Source of the DNA: Piscicola geometra
Lineage: Eukaryota > Annelida > Clitellata > Hirudinida > Piscicolidae
Direction of reading: 5' to 3'
Length of the DNA stretch: 64,000 nt
Assembly (NCBI GenBank): GCA_943735955.1
Contig: OX030966.1
Span: 4,432,476 to 4,496,475 of the forward strand
Part shown: piece by piece, positions 10,805 to 23,986 of the stretch
Layout of the letters: the number at the start of each line of letters is the position of its first letter
Position numbering within the stretch: the first letter of the stretch is position 1
Position numbers and translations under genes: made by a program
The notes under the pieces: generated by a model
Databases searched by the model: none
Told to the model about the DNA's origin: nothing
The model's input: the letters and a program-made list of their open reading frames with translations, nothing else

Positions 10805-12549
10805 TAATGAGTCAATAATTGAAACCAATTAACTAACTAATAATTTATTTTAACTATTTGATACATGTTTAATTCATGAACTCAACTCAAATTAAAAGTA
10901 TATATCCAAATAAATTAGAAATTTATTAATAAAACTTTAAACCGCATTTTTTATTTCTATATGTTCGAAAAATAAAGACATGAGAACGAATTGTACAGAA
11001 GCTTAATCTGTGAGAGAACAAAACTTAAGATATGAAGTGCCGTGGGTTTAGTTGTGCCGTGGTGTAGTTCAGTGTAGTTGAAAATCTGCACAGGGATGCT
11101 ATGAAATAGGTGCGTGAAGAAGTGAGGTGTAGTGTTTTGAGTGTGATATCGATTTGTTGGACTCCCTGTAGAAATTGTTTTTGGGAGCTGGTTGCTGTGG
11201 TGTTGTACTATAAAGTTGATGAGTGGTATGGTGTGGTGTAATTTGATGGAATAGAATTAAATGTTTAAAAAACAAAAACAACGAATTTTTTGTCTCCTAT
11301 AAATTTACATTTTATTTCCTAATTTTAGCATTATATGAAGATTCGGGATAAATTGAAAAAAATCTATATAGATAATATTAGCATTGATTATTATCGATTT
11401 TTGACGAAACTCTAAAAATGTTTTTAGTTATTTTTTTATAAAATGCCGTTATATATAAATAAAACTAATTTTTTTCCATCTTTACTTTCAAAATAATTGT
11501 AATGAGATGGATTTATAGATATTTCAATTGTAAAATGGTAAATATTTTCGACCCTACTTTTCGTTTCTTGAAATTTCTTTGGCATTGAAAAACAGGTACG
11601 TCTTATAAATGGTGTTTTGCGGTAAATCCAAAAGGTTTTTTGTCCTTTTATTCAATTTTCTTACAATTTTACCATACTTTCAATTTTTTCTCAACTAATT
11701 TTTTTTGCCGTACTATTATGTATAATTAAGAAAAATTATAAAAGAAATTGTGCATATTTATTATTTATTATTATATTCTTTGTTAATCATAGCCTGGCAG
11801 ACGCAGGCTATCTTACAAAATACTAAAGAAAAATAAAAGTAAATGGTTGATAATATAATGGAGTTAATATTATGAAAAAGATGAATAAGGAATAATATGA
11901 AACACGTGGTTGTTACATTATTAAGAAAATATACTAGAAAATAATATTTAAAAGATGAATATTCGTATAAATATAAATAAAATTAATGAAATAATTGAAA
12001 ATATTGGAGAAATCCGAGTAATACAAACATGACACACATGGTTTTATTTTATTCATAAAATATTATGTAAAATAATATGATGTTTTAATGAACAGAGTAG
12101 AAGATTTATATCTATACCATGATTCTAAAAATTGAATTAAAATGAAATTCTTTTACACTCAATCGTTATGGGCAAACATAAAACTTTAAAAATCGATTCA
12201 TTTCATATTTTACAAACATGTTGCAGTCATTCCATACAAGGATGCTGAAGATTCGTGAATTTATACGGGAAAATAATAAAATTCATAATTCAAAAACTTA
12301 TCAATATATTTTATAATTCATAATTGATGAATAAGATCGTCTAAAAATAAATAACTACATTTTATAAATTTAAATGATGAAAATGGTTTTTTAAAAAGTA
12401 AAAATATAAATTATTTGACAAAGCCATATGCAAACATTATATGGATGTTGCAATGCTGGCACGTTTATTGAATGGTTTTAAACATTGAAAAAGTAGAATA
12501 TTTAATACAATCGAATTAATGCTTCATGGGAGGTGGTGGTAGAGTGTGG

Positions 12550-12670
12550 TGGTATAGGATCTGTAGCGATCTAAAAGGGATCAGGTGTGGTGTGGGTGCT
12601 GCAGAGGTCACCAAGGAGTGTCCCCACCATTGGGAAGGATCCAGCAGCCCATGCAAGAAGTCATCGCTAA
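12550..12670. repeat. Dispersed repeat, copy B
   Basis: About 120 bp colinear with 8982-9112 (GGATCAGGTGTGG, GGGTGCTGCAGAGG, GAAGGATCCAGCAGC), with a short internal deletion relative to copy A. Same orientation. Confidence 0.75.
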
Positions 12671-14324
12671 CATTTAATATATATAATAAATAAAATTGGA
12701 GAATTACTTTAATGAAGTATTTATAACAGATAAAAATAATAATACATTAAGAATGACATTAATGTAAAATATCGATATCTTTGGACATTTGTAACTTTAG
12801 GACACAATCATTTTTCGAAAAAAAAATTTTTAGATTTTATTTCTGAAATAATGTTTTGGCGTCCATTAATAATTTGACGAAATATATATAGCAACCCCAA
12901 ATGACCGGGAAAAATAACGTTTTATAGTAAATTTAAACTCACATTTTCATTTCCATATATTTGAAAACGATGTCGCGAGATTGAAAGAAAGCGGAAGATT
13001 AACAAAACTTACCTTATCTGTGTTGAATGCCTTGAAGATTCGAAAGCTCCAATAGTTGCACCACCACCATCACTCGGTCGAAGCCTGTGGTGGTCGACAA
13101 AATCTGCCTTGAAACAGCGAGTTCATCCCCTTATTAACCGTTGTTTTGTTTCTTCAGTGGACACGTGAAATATATATGCATATGCATTAATTTCTCCCAA
13201 AAAAAATCTATTTATTAATTTCTCAAGATGAGTAGAGAAAAATCAAATTGTACTGCAAACAAGGTGCAGACCGTAGAGAATTTACTTCGGGACCCAAAGG
13301 TCTTGTGTTCAACGGGTGTTCACCTAGCTGGCTGGTTCACTAGCATAGTGTGAGGCGGTGAGTGGTCAACGTTGGATTATATAGGTCATTTCAGATAGGA
13401 TTTGTATTTAAATCGATGGGAAATTTGATGCTTTTGATGATGCCTTAAGCGATCTTGTTTCTCTGGTGAACTGTTACATCATTAGAATCTCCTTTCACGA
13501 AACGAAAGCTTTGGGCTCCCAAATCTTAGAAATTACCACGAAACTGTATTAAAATTCGATTAATAAATAGCGATTAATTTTTAAAAAGTAAAAATTTACA
13601 AGCAAGCGAACCAAGAGTATTTGTATTGCATGCATGGAAACAATAGAATCAGTTTTGCAGTCTCAAACACCTCACCTCCGTCGTTACAGCTCATTAACAA
13701 GTATTCCCACTGTAAAAACTTAAAGGTATTTAGTAAAAAATAATATTGTTACCGGATTATTAGTTCTATTATTATTATTATTACTATAATAATAATTATT
13801 ATATTTCATTATTTTTAATGATGTGGTGGTTAGGAGAATCATCATAAAGTAAGTTAGAAACACTGAATGTCTTTATGGTGGTAGTGATGATGATTATGGT
13901 GTTGATAATGACGATGATGATAATGCTGCTGATGATAATGATGATAATAATACTGATGATGATGATGATGATAGTGATGATGACGACGCTTGAGCGAAGT
14001 CATAGATGCATAGAAAGTTAAGCAATCATATGAAGATGTAAGCATAAACTCGACACAAAACGTGCTTTGTGAGTGATGATGATGATGATGCTGATGAGAT
14101 GATGATGATGATTATAAAAGCGTTGATAATGTTAAAAAGAGAAGAATGATAATTTCATCTTAAATAAGTAGGCGTCAAATCAGTGAGAGATGTCTTTAGA
14201 AATGTATATATATGTGAACACTGAGTTGTATTCAGTGTCGATAGTGAACCATCATGGTGTATGGTGAGATATGATTGCCATACCTCAGAATCTTTGTCAA
14301 GTAACCATTCATCCCATCCAATCA

Positions 14325-14640
14325 TCCCTCCCTGCCAAACAAACAACCAACCAACCCTCTCTGCCAAACAAACAAACAACCATCCATCTCTGCCAACCAA
14401 ACAAACAACCATCCATCCCTGCCAACCAACCATCCATCCCTGCCAACCAAACAACCAACCCTCCCTGCCAACCAAACAACCAACCCTCCCTGCCAACCAA
14501 ACAACCATCCCTGCCAACCAAACAAACATCCATCCCTGCCAACCAACCAACCCTCCCTGCCAACCAACCAACCATCCCTGCCAACCAGACAAACATCCAT
14601 CCCTGCCAACCAAACAAACATCCATCCCACTCAATCAGTT
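14325..14640. repeat. ~20-bp minisatellite
   Basis: About 15 imperfect units of CCATCCCTGCCAACCAAACA. Open in all frames on both strands, so several spurious reading frames arise. Confidence 0.92.
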
Positions 14641-14699
14641 GTTAACCAACCGGGGCAAGCAATCTTCTCCAACCTAAGAACCTTCAAAGGGAACATCAC

Positions 14700-17134
14700 T
14701 CAAACAACCAGGTCACCACCATCATCATCACCACTTTCATCATCATCATAACCACCATTAACCCTATCACAGCCAACATCATCATCATCAAAACCTCTTC
14801 CTTGCACCACCTTCACCTCCGACCCCTCATTGACCTTCTTCATCCGACCCATTTCCGATGATTTTCCAACTTTGTCCGAACCGTAACTGCCTTGTCCGTC
14901 AGTCACAGAGCCTTGGTTGGATGTTGTTGGATATTAAATTGGAGAAAAGATGAAAACGAGTACGAATTGAATACTAGGGCACACGCTTACAATAAACTAA
15001 ATATTTTATATTAACAATTTAAAGATTATCTTTTGAATCTGTTATATATAAAGTGGAAATTTTTTGAGAAAAAAACTTTAAGCCCTACCACCACCCTGCC
15101 ACCACTACCGATCTTTTCCAACTACCCCCCCCCCCCAACACTCACCTATATAGAACTTGATGCTTGCATCTGGGTCCTCTTGGCTGTTGACACTACGCGG
15201 TTGCAGGTTCGCGTGCATGAGAGCAAATTGTTGACCGTGTTGTTGTTGTTGTTGTTGTAGCGGTGGTTGTTGTTGTTGGTTGCTGGTCTGTAATGGACGA
15301 CTTAAAGCCTTGAGCAGTTTTTTCTGGTGAAACTGTTTCTTCTTCGCTTGCTGTTGTTCTTGATGCTGTTTTTCTTGCTTTTGATTCTTGTCTTTTTGTA
15401 GGTTATCTTCGTTACGTTTATGGATCTTTGGTTGTTGTTGCAGTTGTTGTTGTTGCTGTGGTTGTTGTTGGAGACCAGAAGTGGTTGCCATGGGAACGTG
15501 GGCAAAAGCATTGAGAGCCCCGTAGGATGACCTTTGTGGGTTGACCACAGCCACTGTGTTGATGAGGCCTGTGGGGTGGTCGGTGACGCCACTATTTGAA
15601 ATGGACTCTTTTTAATTAAGATTATTAATGGACAATTAATTAATAATGACGTCACTAATTAAATTAGGATGTCAATATCGCTAACTAAAGTATAGGCGGA
15701 TTTTTCTAATTAATGACTTACTCACCTGGAAAGTCATAATCATCATCATCATCATCATCAGCAGCAGCGTTGCCCCTCAAAAGAGCGGTTCTTTCATCGT
15801 CATCATTATCAGCAACACCAACCAGTCTCTCTGCATCGTCCTCATCACCATCATTACACCACTGGGTAGCTGTGTGCGGAAATAACGTGTGCTTAAGACT
15901 GTGTGCCATCATCAACACAACCACAATCATCATTATCTTCATAATCACTAGCATCATCCTTATCATCATCACCACTAAAATCATCACCACCATTACCACC
16001 ACCACCTCCACACTACCACCACCACCACCACCACACCACCATCATCACCACCACCAAACCATCACCACACCACCACCACCACCACACCATAATAATCACC
16101 ACCACACCACCATCACCACCAAACCACCACCACACCACCACCATCACCAAACCCCCATCATAATCACCACCACCACCACCACATCACCACCACCACCACC
16201 ACCACACCATCATCATCATCACCACCTCCTCTCTTCCTGCCCTTCTTCAGATCAGCCTTCCTCTTGCAGAGGGGACACTCCTGCAGCTTTTTTATCAGCC
16301 ACGGGTCGACGCACTTGCTGTGAAACGCTGCGGTGGGTGAGTGGGTGGTGTTGCGTTGTTGTTGATGATGATGATGATGATCATTATCATCTTCATAACC
16401 ACTAGCATCATCCTTATCCTCACAATCAACACCACAACCACCATCATTTCCACTAAAATCACCACCACCATCATTTTTTTCATAATAATCTTCATCATAA
16501 CCATCAACATGACCATCATCATCATTATCAACATGACCACCATCATCATCATCATCAGCAGAATGCTATAGTGGGTTCATACATGTTTATCAATCTCATC
16601 CTCATCATCATCGTTATCAACCACATCATCATCATCAGCATCAACCACATCATCATCATCATCATCAAGCACATCATCATCAGCACCATGTCCACATCAT
16701 CATCATCATCATCGTTATCAACAACCACATCATCATCATCAGCACCATGTCCACATCATCATCATCATCATCAGCACCATGTCAACATCATCATCATCAT
16801 CAGCACCATCATCCATCATCCTCAGCATCAACCACATCATCATCAGCACCATGTCCACAAGAGAGCACACGCAGCTTTTCTCCTTCCAGATACTCATCCA
16901 GGCAGATGACACAGCACTCGTAGTCGTCGCCTGTGGTGGTGATGATGATGGTGATGATGATGGTGTTGATGATGATGATGATGATGGTGTCGATGATGAT
17001 GATGATGATGATGATGGTGTTGATGATGATGGTGTTGATGATGATGGTGTTGATGATGATGGTGTCGATGATGATGGTGTTGATGATGATGGTGTTGATG
17101 ATGATGGTGGTGGTGTTGATGATAAGGATGGTGT

Positions 17135-17165
<31 letters not shown>

Positions 17166-17213
17166 GGTGGTAGTAGAAAAGAAGCGTAGTGCAGGCTGAG
17201 AGATACACACACA

Positions 17214-17312
<99 letters not shown>

Positions 17313-19723
17313 ACACACACCCTTATTGAAGATATGTAACGGAGCCCATCTGAGACGCCATCTTGTGACCAAACAGGCTCTTCGCTTGTACAGGCGGATG
17401 CAGACGAAGATGGTCTGGAGGGATGGAGTGATGGAGGAGGAGGTTGGAATAATGGAGGAGGAGGGAGTGATGGAGTAAGTTGGAATAATGGAGGAGGAGG
17501 GAGTGATGGAGGAGGTTGGAATAATGAAGGAGGAGGGAGTGATGGAGGAGGTTGGAATGATGGAGGAGGAGGGAGTGATGGAGGAGGTTGGAATAATGAA
17601 GGAGGAGGGAGTGATGGAGGAGGTTGGAATAATGGAGGAGAAGGGAGTGATGGAAGAGGTTGGAATGATGGAGGAGGAGGGAGTGATGGAGGAGGTTGGA
17701 ATGATGGAGGAGGAGGGAGTGATGGAGGAGGTTGGAATAATGGAAGAGGAGGGAGTGATGGAGGAGGTTGGAATGATGGAGGAGGAGAGAGTGATGGAGG
17801 AGGTTGGAATGATGGAGGAGGAGGGAGTGATGGAGGAGGTTGGAATAATGGAAGAGGAGGGAGTGATGGAGGAGGTTGGAATAATGGAAGAGGAGGGAGT
17901 GATGGAGGAGGTTGGAATGATGGAAGAGGAGGGAATGATGGAGAAGGAGGGAATGATAGAAGAGGAGGGAGTGATAGAGAAGGACGGAGTGACGGAGGAG
18001 AATGGAGTGATAGAAAAGGATAGAAGAATAGAAAGAAATTCCTCAATTAAAAAATCAACTTTTCACTCAATCTATCAAGGCACGCACGACAGAGATGGCG
18101 AGGGCAACGACGATGGAGAGGCAGAGCGTGGCCAGGAGGACCAGGACCAGTTCATTCAGGTTCGAGAAGGCGCCGTAGATCACCGTCGTAGTGCTGATGA
18201 TGATGATGATTGATGATGATGATGATGATGGTGATGATTGAAGAGGGGGTTGGTTGATGGTGATGATGGGAGTGGGGATGATAATGATGATGATTAAGGT
18301 GGGGGGAGGATGATTTGATGGTTGAATAGGTGATGAATATGGTGAGTGAAACATCATCTTCGTCTGCATCAGACTCCCACTACGATCATAATCACTTCCA
18401 TTCTAACCATCGTCATCATTATCATTGTCATCATCACCACCACAAACACACAACACATACTTCATATTAGCGCTATACTTGAGAAGGACTTTGTAGGTGT
18501 TGTTGCCAACAAATGTTGACGGAATCGTTATTGTGTAGTTGCTGTTCTCTGTTTATGAATGTTGTTCAATCAATCAGAAAATCAAGCAATCAATCAAATA
18601 GATTTCTATAGCGCTCTTTCCTCAAATTCAAGAGCGCATGTTGTTGTTGTTATTCTTAATTTTTGTATTTGTTAATTTTGTTTTTTTGTTTTTTTTATAA
18701 ATTTTGATGTTATTCTTAATTGTTGTATGTGTTAATTTTTTCCGTTTTTTTATTTTATAGACGTAGTTTTAGTTGAATTTGCTACAACAAGATGCTTCAA
18801 TACATGTTGAAAACAAAAAAAAGTTACACAAAAAGCAAGGTCACACAAAGGTCACATTAGGGTCAAGGTTACACAAACCTTTGCCCTTGTGAAGGTCACT
18901 GAAGGGGTCATCTCCGTCTTCCATGTCCTTGTTGTAGAGTATCACCACACTGTAGCCTACGTTCTCCAGGTTCATGATCTGGATGGAAATAACAGAATGA
19001 GAAGGGGTTGGTGAGAAATGTGGAAGAGAATAAATAGGGTGTAATCTTTTTCATCATCATTACCATCATCTTTTTCACTATCATTACCATCATCCTTTTC
19101 ATCATCAACATTATCATTATCATCATAAGGTTTATAATATAAAGGACAAGGTCATGTCTCTCGCAATGAAATATGCCTGATTTAAGAACCTACCCTTTGC
19201 CCAAACATTCCAGCCACTCCTCCAGCCAACACCCTCCAAACAACCACTTCACAAGCCATGCAACTACCTACTACTAACCACCCCCTCCCTCTCTTTCTAT
19301 TACCCTCTTCCTTTTCATTCTGCTCCCCCCCCCCCAATCCTGACCCTCTCCCCTTACACTCCCCCTCCCTCCTCCTCCCACCTGATCGATGAAGCATGTC
19401 TTATTGTAGGCGACGACAGCGAACCAGAAGTTAAAGGAGGAGGGTGGGTAAGGTGTCTTGTACAAGCACGGATCGTTTGGAGAATTAAGTACTATGTGTT
19501 TGCCCTGTGGTTCCAAAGGAGAAGGGGGTGGTGAAAAGGGGGAGATACAAATACACACTTATACTCACGGACACACACACACACATATGCATGCACACAA
19601 ACACACACACACACACCTCAATTCCATAGTAAGGCAAGAGGGGGCCAATGAAGGTGGGATAGTCGTCTAGGGAAGCCAGAAAGTGTTGGCCTCTAGCGAA
19701 CTTTGTGGTTTTGGAGTGTTTTA
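14700..19723 (-). CDS. RNF13: RNF13/RNF167-type PA-TM-RING E3 ubiquitin ligase, signal-peptide exon not found
   Basis: Membrane E3 ligase of endosomes/lysosomes. Exons, 5' to 3' on the minus strand: 19617-19723, 19382-19504, 18879-18978, 18461-18548, 18088-18193, 17321-17414, 16850-16930, 16226-16327, 15726-15869, 15146-15607, 14700-14911. All phases match. Protease-associated domain: [47 protein letters not shown]. One TM helix ([19 protein letters not shown]). RING-H2: [30 protein letters not shown], giving the C3H2C3 ligands. The basic linker before the RING ([22 protein letters not shown]) also matches the family. After the RING come an acidic stretch with TALLRG, a long Q-rich exon unlike the vertebrate proteins, and an acidic C terminus ([14 protein letters not shown]). 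RNF167 or a common ancestor of the pair is equally possible. Confidence 0.87.
15960..16225. repeat. CAC/CAT trinucleotide tract in RNF13 intron
   Basis: Imperfect CAC/CAT array (GTG/ATG on the coding strand) beginning right at the donor of the RING exon that ends at 16226. Confidence 0.88.
16585..16849. repeat. CAT-repeat array containing copies of an exon-intron boundary
   Basis: CATCATCAT tract that includes repeated CAGCACCATGTCCACA blocks (near 16682, 16739, 16844, and a GTCAACA variant near 16771). The block at 16844-16858 is the true 3' end of a RING exon plus its donor, so the array has copied the splice junction. Confidence 0.8.
16935..17320. repeat. (GAT)n and (CA)n arrays filling an RNF13 intron
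   Basis: GATGATGGTGTT units from 16935 to about 17170, then an essentially uninterrupted CA run 17207-17310 that abuts the donor of the exon ending at 17321 (GT on the coding strand). Confidence 0.92.
17415..18010. repeat. 36-bp purine-rich minisatellite in RNF13 intron
   Basis: About 15 units of GGAGGAGGTTGGAATGATGG plus GAGGAGGAGGGAGTGAT. Because the unit is 36 bp, long frames stay open on both strands. They are artefacts and not genes. Confidence 0.92.
18566..18638 (-). mobile_element. Retroposon 3'-tail motif in RNF13 intron
   Basis: On the minus strand: GCGCTCTTGAATTTGAGG, AAAGAGCGCTATAGAAATC, then an ATTGATTG tail. The two GCGCT segments can form a 9-bp stem. Confidence 0.78.
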
Positions 19724-21979
19724 CTAAAATGTATCTGCTTTTTTAATAATTTATTAATCATTAAACCCTAATGTAATGCATATTTTAAATTTAATTATTA
19801 ACTCATTGGATTTAATTTAATATTGAGTATTTTTTTAGCATCAAATTTGTTTGATTATAAAAAGGATATTTTTTGAGAAAATTTATTTTCGCATTTATGT
19901 TTTCATTAAATCAATAATTTGATGTGCAATCAATAGATCAGCTGACATATTTTAAAAAGTTAAAATTCCAATTTAAATCATACCAAGTTTATTGAAGAAG
20001 AACATGAATGCAGGATGGAGGTTAAAATCGAGATTAACAAAGGAAATTTCATTTTCATGCAAGGAATGTGATCATCTGCAAAACGTATCAACGCACACCA
20101 AAACTCATAAATTAAAACAATTAATACATGTTTTTGAAATATTTCAGTCCATATTGGTTTTAAATTCAATTTTTAGGACTTTTTAAGTGCTTTGAGACAG
20201 GATGTTATGAAATTACGGAATAAACAGGGCGCGGCCAAGGCTGTTATGTCAGAAGCTTTTAAATAACTTTTTTGATCATTTTTGTTGAATAATACTTAGA
20301 TCAAACATTAAATAAATTTTCATAAATTTATTTAGTGTTTTTTTTAAAGTTTGAGAGTATAATTAATTATTATTCAGCTGAAAATATACTTTTTACAAAC
20401 ACGTAAAAAAAAGATAACTTTAGAATAATCATTTGGTAATGTACAACTATAAATATTTTTCCGCTTGTCGTTACGCCATCGTGAGCAGAACTTGTGGCAC
20501 ACATAAATTCCCAATGACCGGACTACTTGTGAAAAATGTTTCATTTTACGCCATTAACCATATTTACTAGTGTTTCTTGCTCGAAAATTACTCAGAGAAG
20601 GGTCTATAGAATACATTTAAAAAGAACCGGTATTTATTGAAATATAATCTTGAAAGTGAATTAGATCAGAATAAATCTAACTCTGGTATAAAGAACTGAT
20701 TATTCATTCATTAATCTCAATAACTATTACCACAGTTTCAGTATTCAAAAATCGTAAGCATAATAGTGATAAATATTATAAGTCTGAAAGTATTTAAAAC
20801 TGGCTAGTTTATGATGAGAAATGAAGAGATGAGGTAAAAGAAGGAATATAATATTTAAATGCTAAATCAAATGAATAGAAGTTTAGAAGTAATGTAGCAA
20901 TTATACATGTGAAAACTCATAATTTAAAATGAACTTTAAGAGGAATTAAAAAATGACACAATTAGAAAAATATTGTCTTAAAAATTATTCAGCACATTTC
21001 CCTACAAAAATGTAAGACTCAATATTTGAATGAGATTATGTAAACGCTGGTGATTTAAGCTTTTGGACGTTTAAAAAAAATGTATTAATTTCCGTGAAAA
21101 AAAAATCATAAATTGGAAATTAATTATCGAAAGTTTCTGAAGGCAAGCCAAACAAATGCTGCGATGGTCTACAGTGAGAATTCCTTTAAGCCAAAATACC
21201 AAGAAAAGCAGGATGAAACTATACATTTTAAAAGTAAACTCTAAAACTTAGAGTCTAAATATACAAAGCAAAGAAAGAAATAGTAAATCAGTAAGAAAAA
21301 TACAAACTCATTTTATGAATCCAGTTATAAACAAGATAAAAAAAAAAAATGCCAGTTTTGTATAGCGCCCGGGCACGCAACTGAAGCGCCACTCACACGA
21401 CATAAAACACCGTCGTGAAACACCGCATCATATACACTAGGTATATGATAGCTCACGGTTGGCTGTACCGGGATTCGAACTGGCGACCTTTAAGTTGCAG
21501 GTCTAACGACTTACCATCTAAGCCAACCCGCTCGCCAAATCTTCAATAAGATAAGTATTTTCAGTGAGTTTTATAATAGAAAATAAAGAACAATTTAAAT
21601 CATTTTAAAAATGAAATGAAATCATTTTCAATACACTTTGAGATTGGGAAGTTGCTGTGAATATAAATAATATTACATTAAAAAGAAAATTAATATAATA
21701 AAATTAAATCTCAAATGTAAATATTAATAAATGGTATCACTGAAGTATAACAACTTGAAACAAAAAATAGACAAAGTAAGGCAGCTCTAACTATAATTAT
21801 TATCATCATAAAAATCATCCTTCTCCTCCTCCTTATCATCATCATCCTCATATCATATCTTATAACTTTAAATCAATATTATCTTGATTACAAAAATCAT
21901 TAATTAAAAATATCACTACCACCATAATCTCATTATAATTAATTATTAATCAATGCATAATTAATTAACAGTGTCAAAC
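19724..21979. other. Intergenic / 5' region of the RNF13-like gene
   Basis: AT-rich. The RNF13-like first exon (signal peptide) should lie here or further upstream on the minus strand, but none was recognisable. Contains the SINE at 21353-21537. A GC-richer patch at 20460-20560 (CGTTACGCCATCGTGAGCAG) has no clear coding potential. Confidence 0.45.
21353..21537 (-). mobile_element. tRNA-derived SINE, different subfamily
   Basis: Shares the tRNA-like head with the copies at 6610 and 8733 (B box AGTTCGAATCC on minus) and the ATCATATACCTAGTG block. The distal part differs and ends in GCGCTATAC, so it has a different 3' end. Next to it a short A run lies at 21339-21348 on the + strand. Confidence 0.8.
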
Positions 21980-23886
21980 TCATATGTTGTTACTTGTATT
22001 ACTATTATTATTACTATTATTAATATTATTGTTGATATTAGGATTATAAGTTGGTTGAGGATTGGCAGTATCATCAAGACGAACACTACTACTACTAAGA
22101 CCACCGCTTATTGCACTATCACCACTACTACTAATACCACCACCACTACTACTACTACCACCAACATGACCACCACTGACAACACCACCAGAAACCACAG
22201 CCCCCACACCATCACCAACACGACCTTCATCTTTACAATAGGGTGGTGGTTCTTCATACGGTGGTAGTGGCTGGTTGTTCTTGATAATAGTTTCGTATCT
22301 CGGGGGCAATCCCATGTGTAGAAGGGTGGTGGGTGGAGGATGGAGGGGATGGTTAATGAGGTGGTGGTTGCTGGGTTGATAGTTGTGGTTTAGGTCGTCG
22401 GGTAGGTAGACATTTCCAAGGTGTCGTTGGTCGTTGTTGTAGGCTCGGTTCGTGAAGATGAGGTCAGGGCGGGAGAGGACATGTTGTTGGTGGTTGTGGC
22501 TGCGTTGGTTGTCGAAGTCGTCGAAAATGGGCTCGCCTGAACTGCGCTCTGTGAAGTCTGCTCGGTCGGTTGGTTGAGTGGTGGTTGAGATGGTCTAGCA
22601 TCCAAGCATTTCACATTCATTTTCACCAGCAGTTTAATCCTCATCCCAAATTCCATCCATTACCTTATCTACCATCAATCTATCATTCATCCATGTTGAT
22701 CCCATTGTATGGTCCAACGTGAACCCTGTTCCACCCCCTCATACAACATTATTTAATTTTAATGCAATATCATTGTATAATCTAATCCCTTATTACCTCA
22801 CCCCTTATCTACCAGTATCATTTCTCATATATAATTACATCTTCACCCACTATTCAATCCTCTTCTCACTATCCTTCCATCCCTCAATCATTCCTTCACC
22901 ACCTTCGCTCCATCACTCACTGAATAGATTTGTACAGTATCCCCTTCTCCTCATCCTGATGATGGTCACCAGGAAGAAAACCATGACGACAAAAAGGAGG
23001 AGGAGAGAACTGGCCTGTGTGGATGGAAGCATGGATGGTTGGATGGAACCAAGAGTGGATTGGATGGTTGGATGGAACCAAGAGTGGTTTGGATGGATGA
23101 ATAAATAGGAAAGTTGAATGTAAGAAGGGAAGAGTGAATGAGAAATGGTGTGATGATACGAAAAATAAGAATAGTCGATAAAATCGATTGTAAATGAATG
23201 CAAATGGAGTGATGGAAGAGTGATAGATTAAGTATGATAAAGGAAAAGTGATAAAGAAATAAATATGATGAAATAATTCAAAAAAAGAATGATAATGGAT
23301 TCTAAGAATGTCCACCTCAAGTCTTCCCTTCGTTTCCAGAGGCACTGAAGGAGGGTTGAAAAAGTATCAAGAATAACATCTAATCATCACTATACCTTTT
23401 CATCACTTATATAATCTCACCACCATTATCATTTACATCATCATCACCACCACCAACATCATCATCATTACAACTATCAACATCATCATCATTACCATTG
23501 ATTTTATGATTTGGAAGGCAGTTATTTGGACAGCACTTTTCAGCCTATGAGACATAAAAATGTATATAAACAAAAATATATAAATAACGATAATAAATAC
23601 AATATTAATAAAAACGGGAAAATATTAATAATAATGATAAATAAAATATTTTTATTAGGATACTGTCCTCATCTAAAAAATGCGAATTTAATTTCTTTGG
23701 CATTATAATAAGAAGTATTATAATGATAAATCTTTAATAAAAATAATTAAATTCTTTATAAAAATTAAAATATTGTAAGAAATAGGAAAGAGAAGAGACT
23801 GAAAGTGTCCTGTAGAGTGCACACTTCTCAGGGAGGCAGTAGAAGGAAGTGCACATGCTCGATGTTCCATTTGTGCACTGACACTC
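21980..23886 (-). CDS. Single-pass membrane protein with Cys-rich ectodomain and PPxY tail, 5' end not found
   Basis: Three exons assembled on the minus strand: 23800-23886, 22921-23014 and about 22548-21980 (acceptor at 22548 or 22536, both in phase). The first encodes a Cys-rich piece (ECQC, SSMCTSFYCLPEKC). The second gives the TM helix (SLLLLFVVMVFFLVTII) followed by a basic stop-transfer RMRRR. The third is a long cytoplasmic tail with PPRY, LPPYEEPPPY and then Ser/Gly- and Asn-rich low complexity to the stop. PPxY motifs bind WW domains, for example of NEDD4-family ligases, so a trafficking adaptor role is inferred. The layout recalls WBP1/VOPP1/shisa-type proteins, but I cannot assign a family. 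More 5' exons are expected above 23.9 kb. Confidence 0.6.
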
Positions 23887-23914
23887 CTGAATAGTGAATA
23901 GTGTCTAGTAAACA

Positions 23915-23957
23915 CTTCAATCATTATAAGCTAGATTCTGGTTTATAATGATTGAAG
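23915..23957. repeat. Inverted repeat, 15-bp arms
   Basis: CTTCAATCATTATAA at 23915-23929 and its exact complement at 23943-23957, separated by 13 bp. Confidence 0.92.
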
Positions 23958-23986
23958 ACTTAAATTTGAAGTGGTTGGTGGATGGC

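Larger units (their letters stand above)
10805..14699. other. Intergenic, lectin to RNF13-like
   Basis: AT-rich with no convincing gene. Contents: a SINE-like scrap at 11784-11815 (CCTGGCAGACGCAGGCTATC), dispersed repeat copy B (12550-12670), ATT/GAT trinucleotide runs near 13760-13800 and 13870-13990, and a minisatellite at 14325-14640. A possible minus-strand exon at 13012-13077 has a good donor and acceptor, but one frame starts with a stop and no partner exon was found. Confidence 0.5.

Noticed and set aside
13012..13077. Candidate minus-strand exon with AG acceptor and GTAAGT donor
   Set aside because: One frame hits a stop at once, the others show no recognisable domain, and no in-phase partner exon was found nearby.
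14155..14677. Several overlapping frames on both strands rich in W/G or P/N/Q
   Set aside because: Translations of the CCATCCCTGCCAACCAAACA minisatellite.
16739..18046. 435-codon open frame on the minus strand across 16.7-18.0 kb
   Set aside because: It runs through CAT, CA and 36-bp purine minisatellite arrays whose unit length keeps any frame open. The real RNF13-like exons in this interval use other frames and splice sites.
17488..18213. 241-codon + strand frame of repeated [11 protein letters not shown] units
   Set aside because: Pure translation of the 36-bp minisatellite inside an RNF13-like intron on the opposite strand.
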